64,000 nucleotides of DNA from JASSUD01 sp031963445 (GCA_031963445.1 JASSUH010000003.1:7028-71027); one strand, 5' to 3'; counted from the stretch's first letter, positions 42,407-52,377 are shown. Made by a program: numbers and translations. Notes: generated by a model not told the origin, from the letters alone.

Positions 42407-43073
42407 AGTGAATGCCTCGCAAGTCATCGAGCATGCGGAGCAACAACACCAGCAAGCCACGATGTCAGCGCATGAGCAAAACCGTTTAGCGATTGAAGGA
42501 CGCCGTATTACGCATGTGGTGCCATCGCAAAAAGGCGTGATTACGGTTGTTAAAGACGAAGCGCAAGGCGCGCTGTATTTTGCATTGGCACAGGACAAAG
42601 CCAATCACGGCACGGTTACTTTATTTGTGTCAGATAACCAAGGCGTGACTTACAAACTGATTCTTACACCGCGCCCAGTAGCCGGGGAAGAAATCATTTT
42701 GCGTCCTCCTGCGAAGCAATACACCGCACCATCAAGCCGCAATCAGCATGCACTTGCTTACCAGCGCCGTATCAAAGATTTGATGTTGGGCATGACAGAT
42801 GAGCCATTCCAGGATAAAACCAACACCACCTCCATTAATAAAGTGGTACCGCTTTGGAAAGAAAGCCATCTTGTTTTGCTCACGCGCTATAGCGCCCAAG
42901 AATTGATCGGGGAGAAATACCAACTCACTAATATTTCTCCTTCTGCAATGACTTTGGTCGAACAGGAATTTTATCGCCCTGGTGTACAGGCTATTGCCGT
43001 GGAATATCACACATTAAACCCTGGGGATTCCACACCCGTTTTTATTGTGCGTGAGCGGCATCATGATGAGTGA
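42342..43073 (+). CDS. traK: T4SS outer-membrane core protein TraK
   Basis: Up to 243 residues from 42342; the ATG at 42375 (MLLCALLVSFEVNAS) gives a cleaner signal peptide and is a good alternative start. The periplasmic part shows VPSQKGVITVVKDEAQGALY and TVTLFVSDNQGVTYKLIL, as in TraK/VirB9-like secretins. TraK forms the outer-membrane core with TraV and TraB. It overlaps traE in front and traB behind. Confidence 0.85.
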   Translation: MCLRLKKLPKRMLLCALLVSFEVNASQVIEHAEQQHQQATMSAHEQNRLAIEGRRITHVVPSQKGVITVVKDEAQGALYFALAQDKANHGTVTLFVSDNQGVTYKLILTPRPVAGEEIILRPPAKQYTAPSSRNQHALAYQRRIKDLMLGMTDEPFQDKTNTTSINKVVPLWKESHLVLLTRYSAQELIGEKYQLTNISPSAMTLVEQEFYRPGVQAIAVEYHTLNPGDSTPVFIVRERHHDE

Positions 43074-44361
43074 CCCAAACGAACAAACGAAGAAACGCCA
43101 GCGTGTGATCATCGGGAGTGTAGTGGGGGGGATGGGCCTATTAGTGGTGATGGGGATGTTTTTATTTGATGAAGGCCCTAAAGCCTTCCGTGAAAAGCCT
43201 CAAACCGTGACGTTGCCCATGCCTGGCAGCATTGAAGATAGAGAGGCTTGGCGCTCCCAAGAAGCGGCCAGAGGCAAGGCCACAGAAAGCCTTGTGCGAG
43301 AAATACAAGAACAACTTAAAGCGCAAAAAGAAAACAGCAGCGACTTAGCTAAAAAAATAGAGGCACTGAAAGCCGCCAAAAACAGCGATAAATATACATC
43401 GCAAGCGCCGTTTTCTACCCCCCCTTATGGGGTGCCTAACGTTCCGTTGCCACCTGGCATAGATATGGGTTCGATGGGCGAGCCAGTATTGCCGATACCT
43501 GCTAAGACAGAGCCTAGCATTACGCTAAACGCCCCCATTACACCCAGTATTGAGCCGCAGCGTGAGTTAGAAATTATTACGTTTAGCGAGGGTGAGGGAT
43601 CTTCCGTTCCTGAGGCTAATGAGGGTGATAGCAAGCATCAAAGCTTTTCCTCAGAAAGTAAGCAAGGTGCCATCGAATTTATCCCCGCAGGCTCTTTTGT
43701 GCGCGTTGCGATGCTCAACGGGGCGGATGTCCCGACTGGAGGGCAGGCACAAAGCAATCCCTTGCCCGTTGCGCTGCATGTGCTGGATGCGGCAAGCCTT
43801 GCGAACAAGCACCAATTGGATATCAAAGATTGCCGATTTATCGCGGCTGCGTGGGGCGATTTATCGTCCGAACGCATGATGGGGCGCACTGAGTCGCTGA
43901 CCTGCATCATTAATGGCGAAACCGTAGAAATGGACGTCAAAGGCCAGATTATCGGAGAAGACGGCAAAGCCGGGGTACGCGGTCGCTTAGTAACCAAGCA
44001 AGGTCAATTGCTCGCGAATGCCTTATTTGCCGGTGCACTTTCTGGCGTAGGTAAAGCCTTCTCGCAATCGGCCTCTATTACGACCGCAGGCGGGGGAGGG
44101 GTGACGCAAATGCCCGACTCTAAAAAGATCGGGCAGGCGGTGGCCGGTGAAGGGGTAGGGAGCGCCGCCAATATGCTTGCACAGTATTACCTAAAAGCCG
44201 CCGATAAGTTATTTCCCGTGCTGGAAACGGATGGGGGGCGCACGGTCGAGGTCTTAATTACTAAAGGGGCTGTTTATAAAGGCTCCGCCAACGTACACCA
44301 AGAATACAAAAACCTATTAAAGCGTAATGCTGTAGATCCAAGAAGGTATCAAGATGATTAA
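43063..44361 (+). CDS. traB: T4SS protein TraB
   Basis: Starting at 43063 gives about 432 residues. One membrane anchor (VIIGSVVGGMGLLVVMGMFL) is followed by a coiled coil (~70-110), a Pro-rich linker spanning the periplasm, and a VirB10-like beta domain (FVRVAMLNGADVPTGGQAQS, IKDCRFIAAAWGDLSSERMM). It connects inner and outer membranes in the T4SS core. It overlaps traK by 11 bp and dsbC by 8 bp. Confidence 0.9.
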   Translation: MMSDPNEQTKKRQRVIIGSVVGGMGLLVVMGMFLFDEGPKAFREKPQTVTLPMPGSIEDREAWRSQEAARGKATESLVREIQEQLKAQKENSSDLAKKIEALKAAKNSDKYTSQAPFSTPPYGVPNVPLPPGIDMGSMGEPVLPIPAKTEPSITLNAPITPSIEPQRELEIITFSEGEGSSVPEANEGDSKHQSFSSESKQGAIEFIPAGSFVRVAMLNGADVPTGGQAQSNPLPVALHVLDAASLANKHQLDIKDCRFIAAAWGDLSSERMMGRTESLTCIINGETVEMDVKGQIIGEDGKAGVRGRLVTKQGQLLANALFAGALSGVGKAFSQSASITTAGGGGVTQMPDSKKIGQAVAGEGVGSAANMLAQYYLKAADKLFPVLETDGGRTVEVLITKGAVYKGSANVHQEYKNLLKRNAVDPRRYQDD

Positions 44362-45064
44362 ACGTATGGTTGCCCTTGCAGGCATTGCGGCGCTATTGAG
44401 TGCCTGCGCACAACCTCAGACACCGCTTATTGATCAATTACGCGCTAAATATCCCAGTACCACCTTCAAAGAAGTGCGACCTGCTGCTGTAGCGGGGTTA
44501 TATGAAGTCATGCTGGGCAGCAATATAGCCTATACCGATAAGGCAGGGCGTTACTTTATTTTTGGTCATCTGTTCGACATGAAAGAACAGAAAGACATTA
44601 CCGCCGAGCGTCAGCGTGAGGCCCAAAAAATCCCTTTCCCGTCGCAGTTTCTCGATAACGCGATCAAGATAGTAAAGGGAGATGGCAGCCGCACTTTGGC
44701 GGTTTTTAGCGATCCTGATTGTCCGTATTGCAAGAAATTAGAAAGTGAATTGGCGCGTTTGGATAACGTGACGATTTATCTTTTCATCTATCCCCTTGAA
44801 ACGCTACACCCTGAAGCCAAAACCACGGCGATTCGCATTTGGTGTGCACCCGATAAAGCGAAAGCCTGGAGTGAATATGTATTGGCCGACAAAAAACCGG
44901 CGCTTACCAGTTGTGAAAATCCCATCAATGACAACGTCACTCTTGGCGCTAGCCTCGGTATCGCAGGCACGCCTACGTTGATTGCTGCCGATGGCCGTAC
45001 ATGGCCTGGCTTTGGTTCTGCCCAGCAAATTGAGCAGTGGCTGAACAAAGGGGCGACTAAATGA
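44354..45064 (+). CDS. dsbC: DsbC-like disulfide isomerase lipoprotein
   Basis: A 236-residue periplasmic thiol-disulfide enzyme. The N-terminus ends in a lipobox (ALLSAC, Cys18), so it should be lipid-anchored. A DsbC dimerisation-type domain leads to the thioredoxin fold with active site CPYC (SDPDCPYCKKLESELARLD) and the cis-Pro loop GIAGTPTLI. It matures cysteine-rich transfer proteins such as TraN and TraU. DsbC genes lie at the same place in SXT- and IncA/C-type clusters. It overlaps traV by 4 bp. Confidence 0.9.
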   Translation: MIKRMVALAGIAALLSACAQPQTPLIDQLRAKYPSTTFKEVRPAAVAGLYEVMLGSNIAYTDKAGRYFIFGHLFDMKEQKDITAERQREAQKIPFPSQFLDNAIKIVKGDGSRTLAVFSDPDCPYCKKLESELARLDNVTIYLFIYPLETLHPEAKTTAIRIWCAPDKAKAWSEYVLADKKPALTSCENPINDNVTLGASLGIAGTPTLIAADGRTWPGFGSAQQIEQWLNKGATK

Positions 45065-45681
45065 AATGCGCTGTGCAGGGATTACGCTGGTTTTTAGTCA
45101 TGGTGATACCGCTTGCCGGATGTACGGGCATGTCGGGCTATGACGCTAAATCTTCTTTTTCTTGCAAAGCGCCGGATGGCGTGTTGTGCGAATCCATGAG
45201 CGGTATTTACGCGAATGCACTCCACCAGAATTTGCCAGGGCAAAGGGTGCAAAACAAACAAAAGAAAGGGAAGTTAGAAAAAACCACCTTACCTACAAAA
45301 GGGGTGGTCACACAGACCATTTCTAGCGGTATGCCTATACGCAGTGCGCCGCGTATTTTGCGAGTGTGGTTTGCACCTTGGGAAGATAGCGATAAAGACT
45401 TACACGATCAGCACTACGTGTATGTCCTCGTGGATGCGGGACATTGGCGCGTCGAGCACTATCAGCAACGCATACAAAAAACCTACCGTCCCGTGCATGC
45501 GCCTACTGCTGCGCCTGTGCGCAATAGTGGCGAGCATAAATCTTCCATTACTTCTAATGTGCAAACTGATAACGGCGACGAGATAGTAGGCGTGCGCCAA
45601 GATCGCCCAAATGCAGAGCAAGCCGCCTCCCTTTTTAATGGCATGCGCACCCCCAATAACGTGTTATCGGGCGGGGGATGA
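45061..45681 (+). CDS. traV: T4SS lipoprotein TraV
   Basis: A 206-residue lipoprotein with lipobox IPLAGC (Cys21) and the typical TraV start GMSGYDAKSSFSCKAPDGVL. Residues ~95-140 hold the conserved RILRVWFAPWEDSDKDLHDQ and YVYVLVDAGHW. TraV anchors the TraK ring to the outer membrane. The start overlaps dsbC by 4 bp and its end overlaps traC. Confidence 0.9.
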   Translation: MKCAVQGLRWFLVMVIPLAGCTGMSGYDAKSSFSCKAPDGVLCESMSGIYANALHQNLPGQRVQNKQKKGKLEKTTLPTKGVVTQTISSGMPIRSAPRILRVWFAPWEDSDKDLHDQHYVYVLVDAGHWRVEHYQQRIQKTYRPVHAPTAAPVRNSGEHKSSITSNVQTDNGDEIVGVRQDRPNAEQAASLFNGMRTPNNVLSGGG

Positions 45682-48305
45682 TGGAAGCACTACAACGTAT
45701 TCGAGATGCCTATAAAGACGCCCCTCAAAAGATCAAAGCGGCCACACAACGGTTTTGGGATGAGATGGTGCTGGGCGACATGCCCGATATCGGTAAAAAG
45801 CCTGCGTATGTAAACAACGCCAATGCTTTTATTGCGCAAGATGGCCTGCATAACATTTTGCGCTATGACCAGTATGACGAAGAAACGGGTCTTTTCTATA
45901 ACAATGGCTCGGTGGCGTTTTGCTTTGAGGTGTTGCCGCAAACAGGTGCAGATGAGGAAATGAGCACGCGTTTGTCCACGCTTTTTACGCCGATTCCTCC
46001 GCATTACGGCATTCAATGGTGCTTATTTGGTAGTTCCATACTTGATGAGGCTTTTCAGTCCTATCTCGATTTGCGCGATATCGCGCTCGATCAAAACAAA
46101 ACCGTCCCGTTTTTTAAAGAGTTGGCGCAACGGCGTATTGATTATCTACGCAGCGCCCCCGGTCAGCCTTTATGGCCAGACAGCAACTTTGTGGTGAAGC
46201 AGATTCGCTTGCTGTTTTCCATCACCAAAACGGGATCGTATCAAGATAAAAAGCTGGTCGAAGAGATGATGGGCTTGCGTGAAACGCTGCACGCGGCTTT
46301 GCGCACCGCGAGCTTACCAGCGGTGTCTATGGACGCCGAGCGATTGATTCGTTTCGTCTGGCCGATTCTCAATCCTGAGAGCATGTTTAGTAAAGAGGCA
46401 TTTCCGACCCTGCACTACGATGCAGGTAAGCCGCTAAAAGATCAAATGACTGCTTTTGGTCAACATGTCCGCGTGACTTCCAATGAAATAGTGTGGGGAA
46501 TCCCACCAGAAATAAAGAGCGATCCTGATACGCGCATTGCAGCGCGTAGCTTTAGTGTATTGCAGTATCCGCAGAAAAAAGAATTGTGGGAGATGGCCGA
46601 CATTATCGGTGCCTTCTTTAACGATAACTTGCATTATCCATGTCCCTTTTTGGTCTGTGGAGGGGCGTTCACGCTGGACCCTAATACCGTCGATACTAAA
46701 GCGCAGATTAAGAGCGCACGGGCGAAGCAAAACGCGAACTCCAAAATGGCGTTTTTCCAGCCAGAGTTGGCGATGCAGTCCCAAGATTGGGACATTGTGA
46801 TGCACCAATTAAATAACGGCGGCAACATGTGTGAGATCTATCACACGCTGCTGTTATTTGCGCCAAAAAAAAAGATGAATCGCGCCAGTCAAACGGCGCT
46901 CAACATCTGGAAAAACGCGCATTTCACGATCTTTCCGTTAAAAATGCTGCATCTGGCGGCGCTGTATGCCAGCTTGCCGATGACGTTTACCAGTGAGGCG
47001 CGAGAAGATTTACAAAAATTTCGCCTCATCAGTACTAAAACCACGGTCAATGCGGTCGATATGGCCCCCGTTATTGGGGAATGGCAGGGGGCAGGTGATC
47101 CTGTCATGCTGCTTTTCGGTCGGCGTGGGTCGGCGACGTTTTTAGATTTTTATAGCAATAAGCAGCATGGGGGCAATTACAACGTTTTCATTACGGGGGT
47201 GCCTGGCTCGGGTAAGTCCGTCATGATGAATGAAATTATCGCGTCATACCGGGGGATAGGCGCACGGGTATGGGTCATCGATGTAGGGCGTTCGTACCGC
47301 AATATCATTTCGCTGCAAGGCGGAACCTTCCTAGAATTTGCACCGGATACCAAGATTTGCATTAACCCCTTTAGTTGGGTTGGTACGGATAGTGAACTCG
47401 ATTTTAAATCCGAAATGCGCATGCTGCGGCCTGTAATTAGCCGCATGGCTTCTCCGAATACACCCCTCACGGAATTTCAATCTTCATTGATTACCGAAGC
47501 GATCACGGCGGTGTGGGAAGACTACGGGCCTGAATCGAACCCCACGCTCATTCGCGATTATTTGCAATCTATTAAAGATGAGAAGGGCCGCCCTGAGCGC
47601 GTGGCCCATGAATTGGCAAAACAACTTCAACCGTTCACGAAGGAAGGGATATTTGGCAGTTATGTGAATGGTCCAGCGACCCTTCGATTAGACGGGGATA
47701 TGGTCGGTTTGGAGCTAGAAGAACTCAAGCCAGTCGCTGATTTACGCCGAGTCGTGCTGTTTATCTTGCTATCGCGCATTGCGAACGAAATGTATTTCTC
47801 ACGGGATGTTAAAAAAGCGCTGCTGCTTGATGAGGCCGCACAACTCCTTGGCCCGGAGAAAGAAGCAACAGAGAGTTTGGAAGAGGCAGCGCGGCGTTAC
47901 CGAAAATACAACGGCATGTTGGGCATAGGAACGCAGGGTATACAAGATGCCTTTATTAATAGCGCAACTGAGGCCATTTATAACAACTCCGACTGGAAAA
48001 TCTATTTACGGCAAGATCCCAAGAGCCTAGAGAAACTCATCAAAGAGGGCAAAGCCAGTTTTTACCCTGCGATTAAGCGCATGTTGCTCTCACTGCGGGC
48101 AGAGCATGGGCGCTTCTCAGAAATGCTGATTTCTTCTCCGCACGGGGAAGCTGTTGTGCGGCACCTTCCCGATCCCTTTTCGCTTCTGATGGCCTCGACT
48201 AATCCCACGGATTTTAACGAGTGCGAAGCCCTCCTAAAGCAAGGTTATTCCACAATGGACACGCTGACGACGATTCTGAAAAGGAGAGGTCAACTTGCTG
48301 CATAA
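45678..48305 (+). CDS. traC: T4SS ATPase TraC
   Basis: An 875-residue VirB4-family ATPase. Walker A GVPGSGKS is at 507-514; Walker B-like KALLLDEAAQLL and the motif GIGTQGIQD follow. The N-terminal half carries the TraC-specific domain (SVAFCFEVLPQTGADEEMST). It drives pilus assembly at the inner membrane. It overlaps traV by 4 bp and trbI by 11 bp. Confidence 0.94.
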   Translation: MMEALQRIRDAYKDAPQKIKAATQRFWDEMVLGDMPDIGKKPAYVNNANAFIAQDGLHNILRYDQYDEETGLFYNNGSVAFCFEVLPQTGADEEMSTRLSTLFTPIPPHYGIQWCLFGSSILDEAFQSYLDLRDIALDQNKTVPFFKELAQRRIDYLRSAPGQPLWPDSNFVVKQIRLLFSITKTGSYQDKKLVEEMMGLRETLHAALRTASLPAVSMDAERLIRFVWPILNPESMFSKEAFPTLHYDAGKPLKDQMTAFGQHVRVTSNEIVWGIPPEIKSDPDTRIAARSFSVLQYPQKKELWEMADIIGAFFNDNLHYPCPFLVCGGAFTLDPNTVDTKAQIKSARAKQNANSKMAFFQPELAMQSQDWDIVMHQLNNGGNMCEIYHTLLLFAPKKKMNRASQTALNIWKNAHFTIFPLKMLHLAALYASLPMTFTSEAREDLQKFRLISTKTTVNAVDMAPVIGEWQGAGDPVMLLFGRRGSATFLDFYSNKQHGGNYNVFITGVPGSGKSVMMNEIIASYRGIGARVWVIDVGRSYRNIISLQGGTFLEFAPDTKICINPFSWVGTDSELDFKSEMRMLRPVISRMASPNTPLTEFQSSLITEAITAVWEDYGPESNPTLIRDYLQSIKDEKGRPERVAHELAKQLQPFTKEGIFGSYVNGPATLRLDGDMVGLELEELKPVADLRRVVLFILLSRIANEMYFSRDVKKALLLDEAAQLLGPEKEATESLEEAARRYRKYNGMLGIGTQGIQDAFINSATEAIYNNSDWKIYLRQDPKSLEKLIKEGKASFYPAIKRMLLSLRAEHGRFSEMLISSPHGEAVVRHLPDPFSLLMASTNPTDFNECEALLKQGYSTMDTLTTILKRRGQLAA

Positions 48306-48657
48306 AGAACAGTGGATAGTCGCGCTTATCTCGGCCTTTTTAACGTTGTTGGCGATGATGCCCGTGGGCTATGTGCTCTATCGCAATTTGCCGCCGCGTA
48401 TTGCCACGGTCGATTTGCAAAAACTGGTCGAAGAAGATCAGCAACGCGTATTAGACAAAATTGCTCTAGGTGGCCCCGCCAGCCAAGAACAGCGTGCGTT
48501 AATGCAAGTTTTGACGGTCGATTTTGCTAAAAAAATGTCGCATGCCGTCGAGGCCTTAAGCCAAGAATGCCATTGCGTATTGGTTAATAAATCGGCGTTA
48601 CTGGGCGGTTCTCCCGTGGACTATACGGCATGGGTACGTAAACGGGTGCAGCAATGA
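48295..48657 (+). CDS. trbI: T4SS protein TrbI (F type)
   Basis: A 120-residue protein starting at a TTG, preceded by AGGAGAGG. It has one N-terminal membrane segment (WIVALISAFLTLLAMMPVGY) and a periplasmic helical part, as in F TrbI, which affects pilus retraction. It overlaps the end of traC by 11 bp and the next gene by 4 bp. Confidence 0.78.
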   Translation: MLHKEQWIVALISAFLTLLAMMPVGYVLYRNLPPRIATVDLQKLVEEDQQRVLDKIALGGPASQEQRALMQVLTVDFAKKMSHAVEALSQECHCVLVNKSALLGGSPVDYTAWVRKRVQQ

Positions 48658-49130
48658 CTTTGCGCCGTCTTCTTCACTTTTTTTCTATCAGCGTCTTTGC
48701 AATAGGCGTGTTGATTGCCGCGCTCTCCCCGTGGTTTAGCATCAATAGAAATCAAAGCAACAGCTTGCCCGATCTGGTGTATCTGATTCACAAGGACAGC
48801 ACCTTTAAAAAAGGCGATTTGATCGCGTATCGCTGGCAGGGTGGAGTTCATTATCCCGCTGGTTCGATTTTTACTAAGCGTGTGATGGGCATGCCTGGTG
48901 ATACGGTGGAGCGGGTAGGGTCAGAATTTTGGGTCAATAAAAAATACATTGGCCTGGCTAAACCAAAGTCTACATCTGGCGTTGCGCTTGAACCTGCCCA
49001 AGCAGGAGTCATTCAAGCAGGGTCGTATTTTGTCGCAACACCTCATCCTGATAGTTTGGATTCGCGTTATGCGATTACCGGGAATGTGGCGCAAGCGCAG
49101 GTGGTGGGAAAAGCCTATGCGATTTTCTAA
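48654..49130 (+). CDS. S26-type signal peptidase of the T4SS (TrhF/TraF-Ti like)
   Basis: A 158-residue peptidase with an N-terminal membrane anchor (FFSISVFAIGVLIAALSPWF). The catalytic Ser lies in SNSLPDLVYLI and the Lys in FTKRVMGMPGD. Enzymes of this kind process pilin or other exported proteins in SXT- and R27-like systems. It lies between trbI and traW, overlapping trbI by 4 bp and traW by 14 bp. Confidence 0.82.
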   Translation: MTLRRLLHFFSISVFAIGVLIAALSPWFSINRNQSNSLPDLVYLIHKDSTFKKGDLIAYRWQGGVHYPAGSIFTKRVMGMPGDTVERVGSEFWVNKKYIGLAKPKSTSGVALEPAQAGVIQAGSYFVATPHPDSLDSRYAITGNVAQAQVVGKAYAIF

Positions 49131-49749
49131 GCCCATTGCCTGCCTTTTAGTGTGCCTCTGGATGCCTGCCCAAGCAGCGCATATAGGCACGATTGGGCCA
49201 ATTTATTCAATTGGTGAGGAAAGCGCGCTGACCCTCATTATGAAAAAGTTGAGCGAAAAAGCAAAAAGCGGCGAACTCAAAAAAATACAAGATGCCGCTA
49301 TTCGCCGTTCGATGGAGAGCATGACGCATATGCCACCCGTAGCAGGAATCGGTACGGTTGCGCAGCGCACCACAAAACGCATTGATCCCACCGTGACTTA
49401 TACCCAGGCGCTCACGACAGATAACGGCCAAATTGTGATTCCTGCAGGCACCAAAATTAATCCGCTAGACGTGATGCACTTGTCTAAGCGCCTGGTGTTT
49501 TTTGATGGTCGTGATCTGCAACAGCGTGAAGCGGTGCGTCGGTTAGTCGCGCACGACCAAACAAAAGTTAAACCGATTTTGATTGCAGGCTCTTGGTTGG
49601 AGATGACGAAGGCCTGGAAAACCCAGGTGTATTACGACCAACACGGCACGCTCACTAAACGCTTTGGTATTCGGGCGGTGCCTTCGGTGATTTACCAGCA
49701 AGGTAATCAACTCGTGCTAGATGAAATTCCTGCTAAGGAGTTGCGATGA
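49117..49749 (+). CDS. traW: T4SS protein TraW
   Basis: A 210-residue protein starting at 49117, where a clean signal peptide begins (MRFSKPIACLLVCLWMPAQA, cleaved before AHIGTIGPIY). The open frame extends 168 bp further upstream, but that part only overlaps the peptidase gene. GTIGPIYSIGEES is the TraW start; GIRAVPSVIYQQG near the end is also conserved. TraW is periplasmic and works with TrbC and TraU in pilus assembly. Confidence 0.9.
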   Translation: MRFSKPIACLLVCLWMPAQAAHIGTIGPIYSIGEESALTLIMKKLSEKAKSGELKKIQDAAIRRSMESMTHMPPVAGIGTVAQRTTKRIDPTVTYTQALTTDNGQIVIPAGTKINPLDVMHLSKRLVFFDGRDLQQREAVRRLVAHDQTKVKPILIAGSWLEMTKAWKTQVYYDQHGTLTKRFGIRAVPSVIYQQGNQLVLDEIPAKELR

Positions 49750-50744
49750 AGCGTTGGTTGGTCTTAATCCTTCTCGCCTGTGCGCTCAATCCTCTGAGTG
49801 AAGCGGCCTCACGCTGCCAAGGCAAATTTGCGAATCCGTTAACCGATATTTGTTGGAGTTGTTTGTTTCCGCTGGTGCTAGGGGGTATCCCCTTAGTCTC
49901 GATGGGGCAAGAAGACACAGCCAACCCAGGCGGTTTTATTTGCACGTGCGCCAATCCGATACGCGTTGGCATCAAGACGAGTTTTTGGGAGCCAGCACGG
50001 CGGGTCGATGTGACGCGCACGCCCTATTGTTTCGTGTCTTTAGGGGGGGTGAGCCTCGATCCTGGCATTAGAGCGCCGGAGGGAGAAGTTCGGCTGCAAC
50101 AAGACAATACCAAGCAATCGAGCTATCAAGTGCATTGGTATGTGGATCCCATTTTGTACTGGCTCGAAGTGATTTTAGATAACCCATGCTTGGAGACAGG
50201 AAAATTTGATGTGGCGTACATCACGGAAGTAGATCCGACTTGGAATGATGACGAATTGACGATGCTACTCAACCCTGAAACCTTTCTTTTTGGTAACCCA
50301 ATAGCGCAAGCAGCTTGTGCAGGGGATTGCGTACTCTCAAGTGTGGGGTTTGGCAGTAATGCGTTGTTCTGGTGCGCGGGGTGTAACGGCAGCATTTATC
50401 CGCTGAACGGCCATGTACAAGCGCATGTCTCTGAGGTGCAAGCAAGTTCATTACTCGTGCAGCGCATGACGGCAAAACTGCATCGTGAAGCTTTAATGTG
50501 GGGTACGTCTGGCTCGGATGGGTTGTGTGGCGTGTATCCGGAACCGGTGATGGATAAAACGCAATACAAATATCACATGCTGTACCCCATTCCACAAACT
50601 CAAAAGATCAATGGTAAATGCTGTCAGCCCTATGGTCGTACCACCGCTGTATGGGGGGCAGGGAAAAGCTATCCCTATGCCGGCGAAGACTTCGCCTACA
50701 TGATTTTTAGAAAGAAAAATTGTTGCTTGGGGGTGGGATTGTGA
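49746..50744 (+). CDS. traU: T4SS protein TraU
   Basis: A 332-residue periplasmic protein with a signal peptide (WLVLILLACALNPLSEAAS) and many cysteines. Conserved blocks are GKFANPLTDICWSCLFPLVL, CTCANPIRVGIKTSFWEPAR and DVTRTPYCFVSLGG. TraU is needed for pilus assembly and DNA transfer and depends on disulfide formation. It overlaps traW by 4 bp and trbC by 4 bp. Confidence 0.92.
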   Translation: MKRWLVLILLACALNPLSEAASRCQGKFANPLTDICWSCLFPLVLGGIPLVSMGQEDTANPGGFICTCANPIRVGIKTSFWEPARRVDVTRTPYCFVSLGGVSLDPGIRAPEGEVRLQQDNTKQSSYQVHWYVDPILYWLEVILDNPCLETGKFDVAYITEVDPTWNDDELTMLLNPETFLFGNPIAQAACAGDCVLSSVGFGSNALFWCAGCNGSIYPLNGHVQAHVSEVQASSLLVQRMTAKLHREALMWGTSGSDGLCGVYPEPVMDKTQYKYHMLYPIPQTQKINGKCCQPYGRTTAVWGAGKSYPYAGEDFAYMIFRKKNCCLGVGL

Positions 50745-51400
50745 GGCGTCATAGGTTTTTCATAGGACTCCTTGTAGCGATGTGCGCAACCGTTACTTTT
50801 GCGCAGATGCCGACGGCTGCCCAAATTGAAAAAGAACAACAGCGCATCGAAAGTGATCGCAAGGACCTATTTGACGCCAATAACCCTGCTACGCAAAGCA
50901 TGGCCAATAACTTTCCAAACTTGCCCACGCCTGCCCCTGTGGGGATGGACATTGAAGCCATCGTGCGCCAATACGAGCGCAAGGCCGCGGTGCAGAAAAC
51001 TGATAACTTGATGATTTTTGCAAGCTTCACGATGCCCCAGGAATCACTAAAACGTTTGGTAAACCAAGCGAATAGGGTAGGGGCGTCGGTGATGCTGCGT
51101 GGCTTTAAAAATAACTCGATTAAAGAGACGGCGCTGGCTATTCATGCGCTCGGCGAGCCTGGCGGCAACGTTGTTATTAATCCGAAGACTTTTACCCATT
51201 ACAAGATCGATGCGGTGCCTACGGTCGTGCTGACCAAAGCAGAGGCGATTGGCACCGCTGATGATCAAGGGTGTGCATTGCCCAATCACTTTATTGCGGT
51301 GTCGGGGGATGTATCGCTGGACTATGCGCTAGAGGAAATACTACGGCGTGCGCCGCAATGGGAATCCATCGCCACGCCTTATTTACGGCAGTTGAGATGA
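50741..51400 (+). CDS. trbC: T4SS protein TrbC (F type)
   Basis: Start at the GTG at 50741, overlapping the traU stop (GTGA), gives 219 residues. The longer frame to 50720 lies inside traU and disrupts the signal peptide (FFIGLLVAMCATVTFAQ). The C-terminal thioredoxin-like domain (LMIFASFTMPQESLKRLVNQ, YKIDAVPTVVLT) is typical of type-F TrbC. It acts in the periplasm with TraW. The stop overlaps the next ATG. Confidence 0.88.
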   Translation: MRRHRFFIGLLVAMCATVTFAQMPTAAQIEKEQQRIESDRKDLFDANNPATQSMANNFPNLPTPAPVGMDIEAIVRQYERKAAVQKTDNLMIFASFTMPQESLKRLVNQANRVGASVMLRGFKNNSIKETALAIHALGEPGGNVVINPKTFTHYKIDAVPTVVLTKAEAIGTADDQGCALPNHFIAVSGDVSLDYALEEILRRAPQWESIATPYLRQLR

Positions 51401-52377
51401 AAATCGCTTGGATAGGGGGCGTTATGCTGATGTTACTAAGTACCGTACATGCGCAAGAGCCCTATACCCCTGCTGACGCTTTTAAAGCTGGTAAAGCCTT
51501 TGCCAATACGGGTAAAGAGGCAGCAGGCGGAAAAGTGAATCAGTCGACTGGCACTACTGAGTTGCCACATTACAGCACGGATGCGCCAGAGGCTCGGCAT
51601 TTCCAAGGAGGACGTAATCCGGTTGGTGAAGCAGGCACGAATAAAAAAACAGCGTGTGCTACGCAGCGTGCACTTAATGGATTTGAGCAACAAGAGTGCG
51701 ATGCGGTGAATTTTTTAGACAAAAACCCTACGCAGCGGCCTAAATATACGATTGATAAAAAAACAGATCCTTTATTAAAAGGTTCCAAAGACACCATTAA
51801 AAATCCAGGAACGATTCCAGGAAATACCGATCAACGCTGCCATGTAGAGACAATTAAAACCCCAGGCACGTTTATTACCGAAACCTGCACTGAAACTTAC
51901 GGCCTGGATAACTTAACGTGCGACAAGGTCTTGATCATTAAACAAAACCCAGGTTGTACGCCAGGCCAGTTTCTCGGACGAATACTAAGAAATATTTGCC
52001 CCCGATGCACAGACCCATACATTGTGGCCGATGTGTATTGCGCGGGATCAGAACAGGGCTACACGATGAGCGTATGGACTTCTATAACAAGTGATGGGAA
52101 TTCACCTCGCAGCATATTGTTTTCCAATCAACCAGTTCCTGGGCGAGTGGGCTATTCACAAGGCAATACGTTTATTGGAGATTTTGGCAAGGGTTGTCAT
52201 TTCCCACTTTATTACAGCCAAGCCTGTGACGAAACCAACTGCAATATGACGCTAAGCCTGGTTAACTCTACGTGTAACGGGCAAAGCTTTGAAGCACCGG
52301 GAAACTATCAAATTCCATTCACCTATACGGACTCTTGGGACGACCAATGTACATCGCTCGATGGCCGAACCCGTTAA
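51397..52377 (+). CDS. traN: TraN N-terminal part, encoded separately
   Basis: A 326-residue protein starting at 51397, overlapping the trbC stop (ATGA). It has a signal peptide (MLMLLSTVHAQ) followed by a cysteine-rich domain (YGLDNLTCDKVLIIKQNPGC) as in the front half of TraN, the outer-membrane protein that stabilises mating pairs. F TraN (~600 residues) and SXT TraN (~900) are single chains; here the chain ends at 52377 and a second gene, with its own signal peptide, supplies the rest. A 31-bp overlap joins the two. A single frameshift is the alternative. Confidence 0.75.
   Translation: MKIAWIGGVMLMLLSTVHAQEPYTPADAFKAGKAFANTGKEAAGGKVNQSTGTTELPHYSTDAPEARHFQGGRNPVGEAGTNKKTACATQRALNGFEQQECDAVNFLDKNPTQRPKYTIDKKTDPLLKGSKDTIKNPGTIPGNTDQRCHVETIKTPGTFITETCTETYGLDNLTCDKVLIIKQNPGCTPGQFLGRILRNICPRCTDPYIVADVYCAGSEQGYTMSVWTSITSDGNSPRSILFSNQPVPGRVGYSQGNTFIGDFGKGCHFPLYYSQACDETNCNMTLSLVNSTCNGQSFEAPGNYQIPFTYTDSWDDQCTSLDGRTR

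Noticed and set aside
48949..49116. Upstream extension of the traW frame
   Set aside because: It lies wholly inside the peptidase gene and would bury the traW signal peptide; the ATG at 49117 fits.
51271..51396. Upstream extension of the N-terminal traN frame
   Set aside because: It overlaps trbC and precedes a clear signal peptide beginning at 51397.
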